Origin: Prevotella melaninogenica
GTDB taxonomy: Bacteria; Bacteroidota; Bacteroidia; Bacteroidales; Bacteroidaceae
Direction of reading: 5' to 3'
Assembly (NCBI RefSeq): GCF_013267595.1
Contig: NZ_CP054011.1
Coordinates: forward strand, 1,564,147-1,628,146
DNA: 64,000 nucleotides
The notes under the pieces are model-generated. The model searched no databases. It saw only the letters and a program-made list of their open reading frames with translations, and was not told where the DNA came from. A program made the position numbers and the translations under genes. Positions 62,133 to 64,000 of this stretch are shown piece by piece. How positions within the stretch are numbered: the first letter of the stretch is position 1; each line of letters opens with the position of its first letter.

Positions 62133-63384
62133 ACTTCTTGAATACAACACAAGCATTGTGACCACCGAAACCGAAGGTGTTGCTAAGTGCAGCACGTACC
62201 TCACGTTTCTGTGCCTTGTTGAACGTAAAGTTCAAGTTGTAATCCAATTCAGGATCCTTATCATCTTCCTCATGGTTGATAGTTGGAGGAACGATATCTT
62301 CCTTCACAGACATGACACAAGCCAAAGCCTCTACAGCACCAGCTGCACCGAGGAGATGACCTGTCATACTCTTTGTAGAAGAGATATTCAACTTGTAAGC
62401 AGCATCACCAAACAAAGCCTTGATAGCCTTTGCCTCTGAAATATCACCTACAGGAGTTGATGTACCGTGAACGTTGATATAGTCGATATCCTCTGGCTTC
62501 AAACCTGCATCCTCAAGTGCTGCCTTCATAACGAGCTTAGCACCAAGACCCTCTGGGTGAGAAGCAGTGATATGATGAGCGTCAGCTGACTCGCCTTCAC
62601 CAACCATCTCTGCGTAAATCTTAGCACCACGAGCCTTTGCATGCTCCAACTCCTCAAGGATAAGACAACCAGCACCCTCACCCATTACGAAGCCATCGCG
62701 GCTTGCAGAGAATGGACGTGAAGCGTGCTCTGGATCATCATTGCGTGTAGAAAGTGCATGCATAGCATTGAAACCACCTACACCACAAGCGCAAATAGCA
62801 GCCTCAGCACCACCACTAACGATAATATCAGCCTTCCCAAGACGAATCTGGTTGAATGCTGAAGCCAAAGCGTTAGTTGAAGAAGCACAAGCAGATGTTG
62901 TTGTATAGTTAGGACCGTGGAATCCATACAGCATACTAATCTGTCCAGAAGCGATATCTGCAATCATCTTCGGAATGAAGAAAGGATTGAACTTAGGACC
63001 ATTCTCTGGATGCTGTGCGTAATAACTCACCTCATCTTCGAATGTCTTAATACCACCAATACCTACACCGTAGATTACACCTACGCGGTTCTTGTCAACC
63101 TTCTCTAAGTCGATGTTAGCGTCCTTAACACCCTGAATAGCACTAATCATAGCCAACTGAGTGTAGCGGTCGAGCTTACGAGCCTCCTTACGGTCAATGT
63201 AATCATTGATGTTAAGGTCTTTTACCTCACAAGCAAACTTCGTCTTGAACTGGGTTGTATCGAAATGTGTAATAGGAGCAGCACCACTCTTACCTGCCAG
63301 CATGTTCTGCCAAGTCTCCTCTGGAGTGTTACCCAATGGAGTAACGGCGCCAAGACCTGTTACAACTACTCTTTTTAATTCCAT
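62122..63384 (-). CDS. fabF: 3-oxoacyl-[acyl-carrier-protein] synthase II
   Basis: The start is set at 63382-63384 (MELKRVVVTGLGAVTPLG), 420 aa. The upstream in-frame codons come from the terminator and are not family sequence. The Cys-His-His catalytic triad is visible: Cys in TTSACASSTNA, His in NVHGTSTPVGD, His in KSMTGHLLGAAG. It condenses malonyl-ACP with growing acyl-ACP in type II fatty acid synthesis. It is located between acpP (upstream, 89 bp) and rnc (overlapping). Confidence 0.96.
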   Translation of the reverse strand: MELKRVVVTGLGAVTPLGNTPEETWQNMLAGKSGAAPITHFDTTQFKTKFACEVKDLNINDYIDRKEARKLDRYTQLAMISAIQGVKDANIDLEKVDKNRVGVIYGVGIGGIKTFEDEVSYYAQHPENGPKFNPFFIPKMIADIASGQISMLYGFHGPNYTTTSACASSTNALASAFNQIRLGKADIIVSGGAEAAICACGVGGFNAMHALSTRNDDPEHASRPFSASRDGFVMGEGAGCLILEELEHAKARGAKIYAEMVGEGESADAHHITASHPEGLGAKLVMKAALEDAGLKPEDIDYINVHGTSTPVGDISEAKAIKALFGDAAYKLNISSTKSMTGHLLGAAGAVEALACVMSVKEDIVPPTINHEEDDKDPELDYNLNFTFNKAQKREVRAALSNTFGFGGHNACVVFKKYAE

Positions 63385-63424
63385 GCGTGAAATATAAATT
63401 AAAAAAGTAAAGTTAAAAAAAAAG

Positions 63425-63451
63425 CCAAGCAAAGACATACGCTTTGCTTGG
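63425..63451 (-). terminator. Terminator/attenuator between acpP and fabF
   Basis: CCAAGCAAAG / CTTTGCTTGG form a 10-bp perfect stem with a 7-nt loop. On the minus strand it is followed by a run of T. It lies within the acpP-fabF-rnc operon. Confidence 0.85.
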
Positions 63452-63472
63452 TACTTTTATCTTGAGTAAACC

Positions 63473-63709
63473 TTACTTAGCGTTCTCCTCGATGTAAGAG
63501 ATAGCGTCGCCTACTGTAGAGATCTTCTCAGCCTTATCGTCTGGAATAGAAATACCGAACTCCTTCTCGAACTCCATGATGAGCTCTACTGTATCCAAAG
63601 AGTCAGCACCGAGGTCGTTTGTGAAACTTGCCTCTGGTTTTACCTCAGCCTCATCAACGCCGAGCTTCTCTACGATAATAGCCTTTACTTTTGATTCAAT
63701 TTCTGACAT
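63473..63709 (-). CDS. acpP: Acyl carrier protein
   Basis: This 78-aa acidic helical protein has the 4'-phosphopantetheine attachment Ser in [15 protein letters not shown]. It carries growing acyl chains for FabF and other fatty-acid enzymes. Length and sequence are standard. It is first in the acpP-fabF-rnc operon, and a strong hairpin directly after its stop should give it more transcript than the downstream genes. Confidence 0.97.
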   Translation of the reverse strand: MSEIESKVKAIIVEKLGVDEAEVKPEASFTNDLGADSLDTVELIMEFEKEFGISIPDDKAEKISTVGDAISYIEENAK

Positions 63710-63761
63710 AATTGTAAGTTTTAAAATGTTTAATATTGATTTCCAAATTCAAAATGCGCTG

Positions 63762-63792
63762 CAAAGGAACTGTTTTTTTTCCATGTGTGCAA
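63762..63792 (-). promoter_or_regulatory. Promoter of acpP
   Basis: The minus strand shows TTG (63790-63792), 20 bp, TTCCTTTG (63762-63769). The -7 differs from TAnnTTTG at its second base. Confidence 0.55.
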
Positions 63793-64000
63793 GTTTTTTT
63801 ATTAAAAATACACTATCTATTGCACAAACCATATAGCTTTGTGCATGTTTTTGGGCGTTTTTACACTTAATTGTACGATAAATCAAATAATTATATCGGA
63901 TTATTCAAAACTTTATTTATGCCACTACGTGGAATTAAACTGATTTTATAAACTACTACACCTTATTATTATTAAGACGAAAATACAATAATGTTGTTTA
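63793..64000. other. Gene-free right edge
   Basis: No gene is seen. TAGCTTTG at 63834-63841 could be a plus-strand -7 box for a divergent gene beyond the window (in relatives purN often lies here), but no TTG is at the right distance. Confidence 0.35.

Noticed and set aside
61068..62204. Longer N-terminus for RNase III
   Set aside because: It would overlap fabF by 83 bp. The ATG at 62132 gives a typical start and an 11-bp overlap.

Overview
The window looks like chromosomal DNA of an oral-type Prevotella, probably close to P. melaninogenica (species is inferred, not proven). The evidence is moderate GC, Bacteroidota promoter signatures (TTG, 19-20 nt, TAnnTTTG), SusC/SusD genes, a 2-oxoacid:ferredoxin oxidoreductase, the acpP-fabF-rnc block, and secreted enzymes ending in a Prevotella-type C-terminal tail.

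Layout. 1-2.9 kb: the end of an integrated element, with a tyrosine recombinase cut by the window edge and an IS4-family insertion just upstream of it. 3-8.4 kb: a membrane LytTR regulator, the korA/korB pair split by a minisatellite, and a secreted GH16 glucanase. 9.4-24.3 kb: an envelope-glycan and lipid region holding a CE4 deacetylase/GtrB-like/GtrA operon, a GT32-GT87-GT4 operon, two further GT2 enzymes, an MsbA-like exporter, two LTA-synthase-family enzymes and a lipid A acyltransferase. 24.4-37.6 kb: housekeeping genes (miaB, U32 peptidase-family protein, sufE, a TrmH-family methyltransferase, rnr, hlyIII-type protein, an epimerase and a PAP2 enzyme) mixed with lipoproteins and a C1 protease. 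37.7-41.7 kb: a STAND-like ATPase with operator-like repeats, and an outer-membrane beta-barrel receptor. 42.2-60.5 kb: a polysaccharide utilisation locus (DUF5004-like lipoprotein, unknown secreted protein, SusC, SusD, GH71/99-like, GH97), a second identical IS copy sitting at its promoter, then a GH87 alpha-1,3-glucanase and a TPR/LuxR-type membrane regulator. 61-63.7 kb: rnc, fabF, acpP.

How it fits together. The SusCD operon, GH87, GH71/99-like and SusB-like GH97 together suggest capture and breakdown of alpha-1,3-glucan (mutan), the insoluble glucan of dental plaque. GH87 would cut outside the cell, SusCD would import, and GH97 would release glucose. The linked regulator may control the locus. 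In this isolate the IS lies between the -7 box and any -33 region of the operon.

The most unusual signal is in the intergenic DNA. Three different palindromic repeat families occur as short arrays, all with a 22-bp period. One family occurs four times, always with exactly four cores. A separate ~320-bp interspersed repeat occurs three times plus one partial copy. These are not CRISPRs, because no spacers are present.
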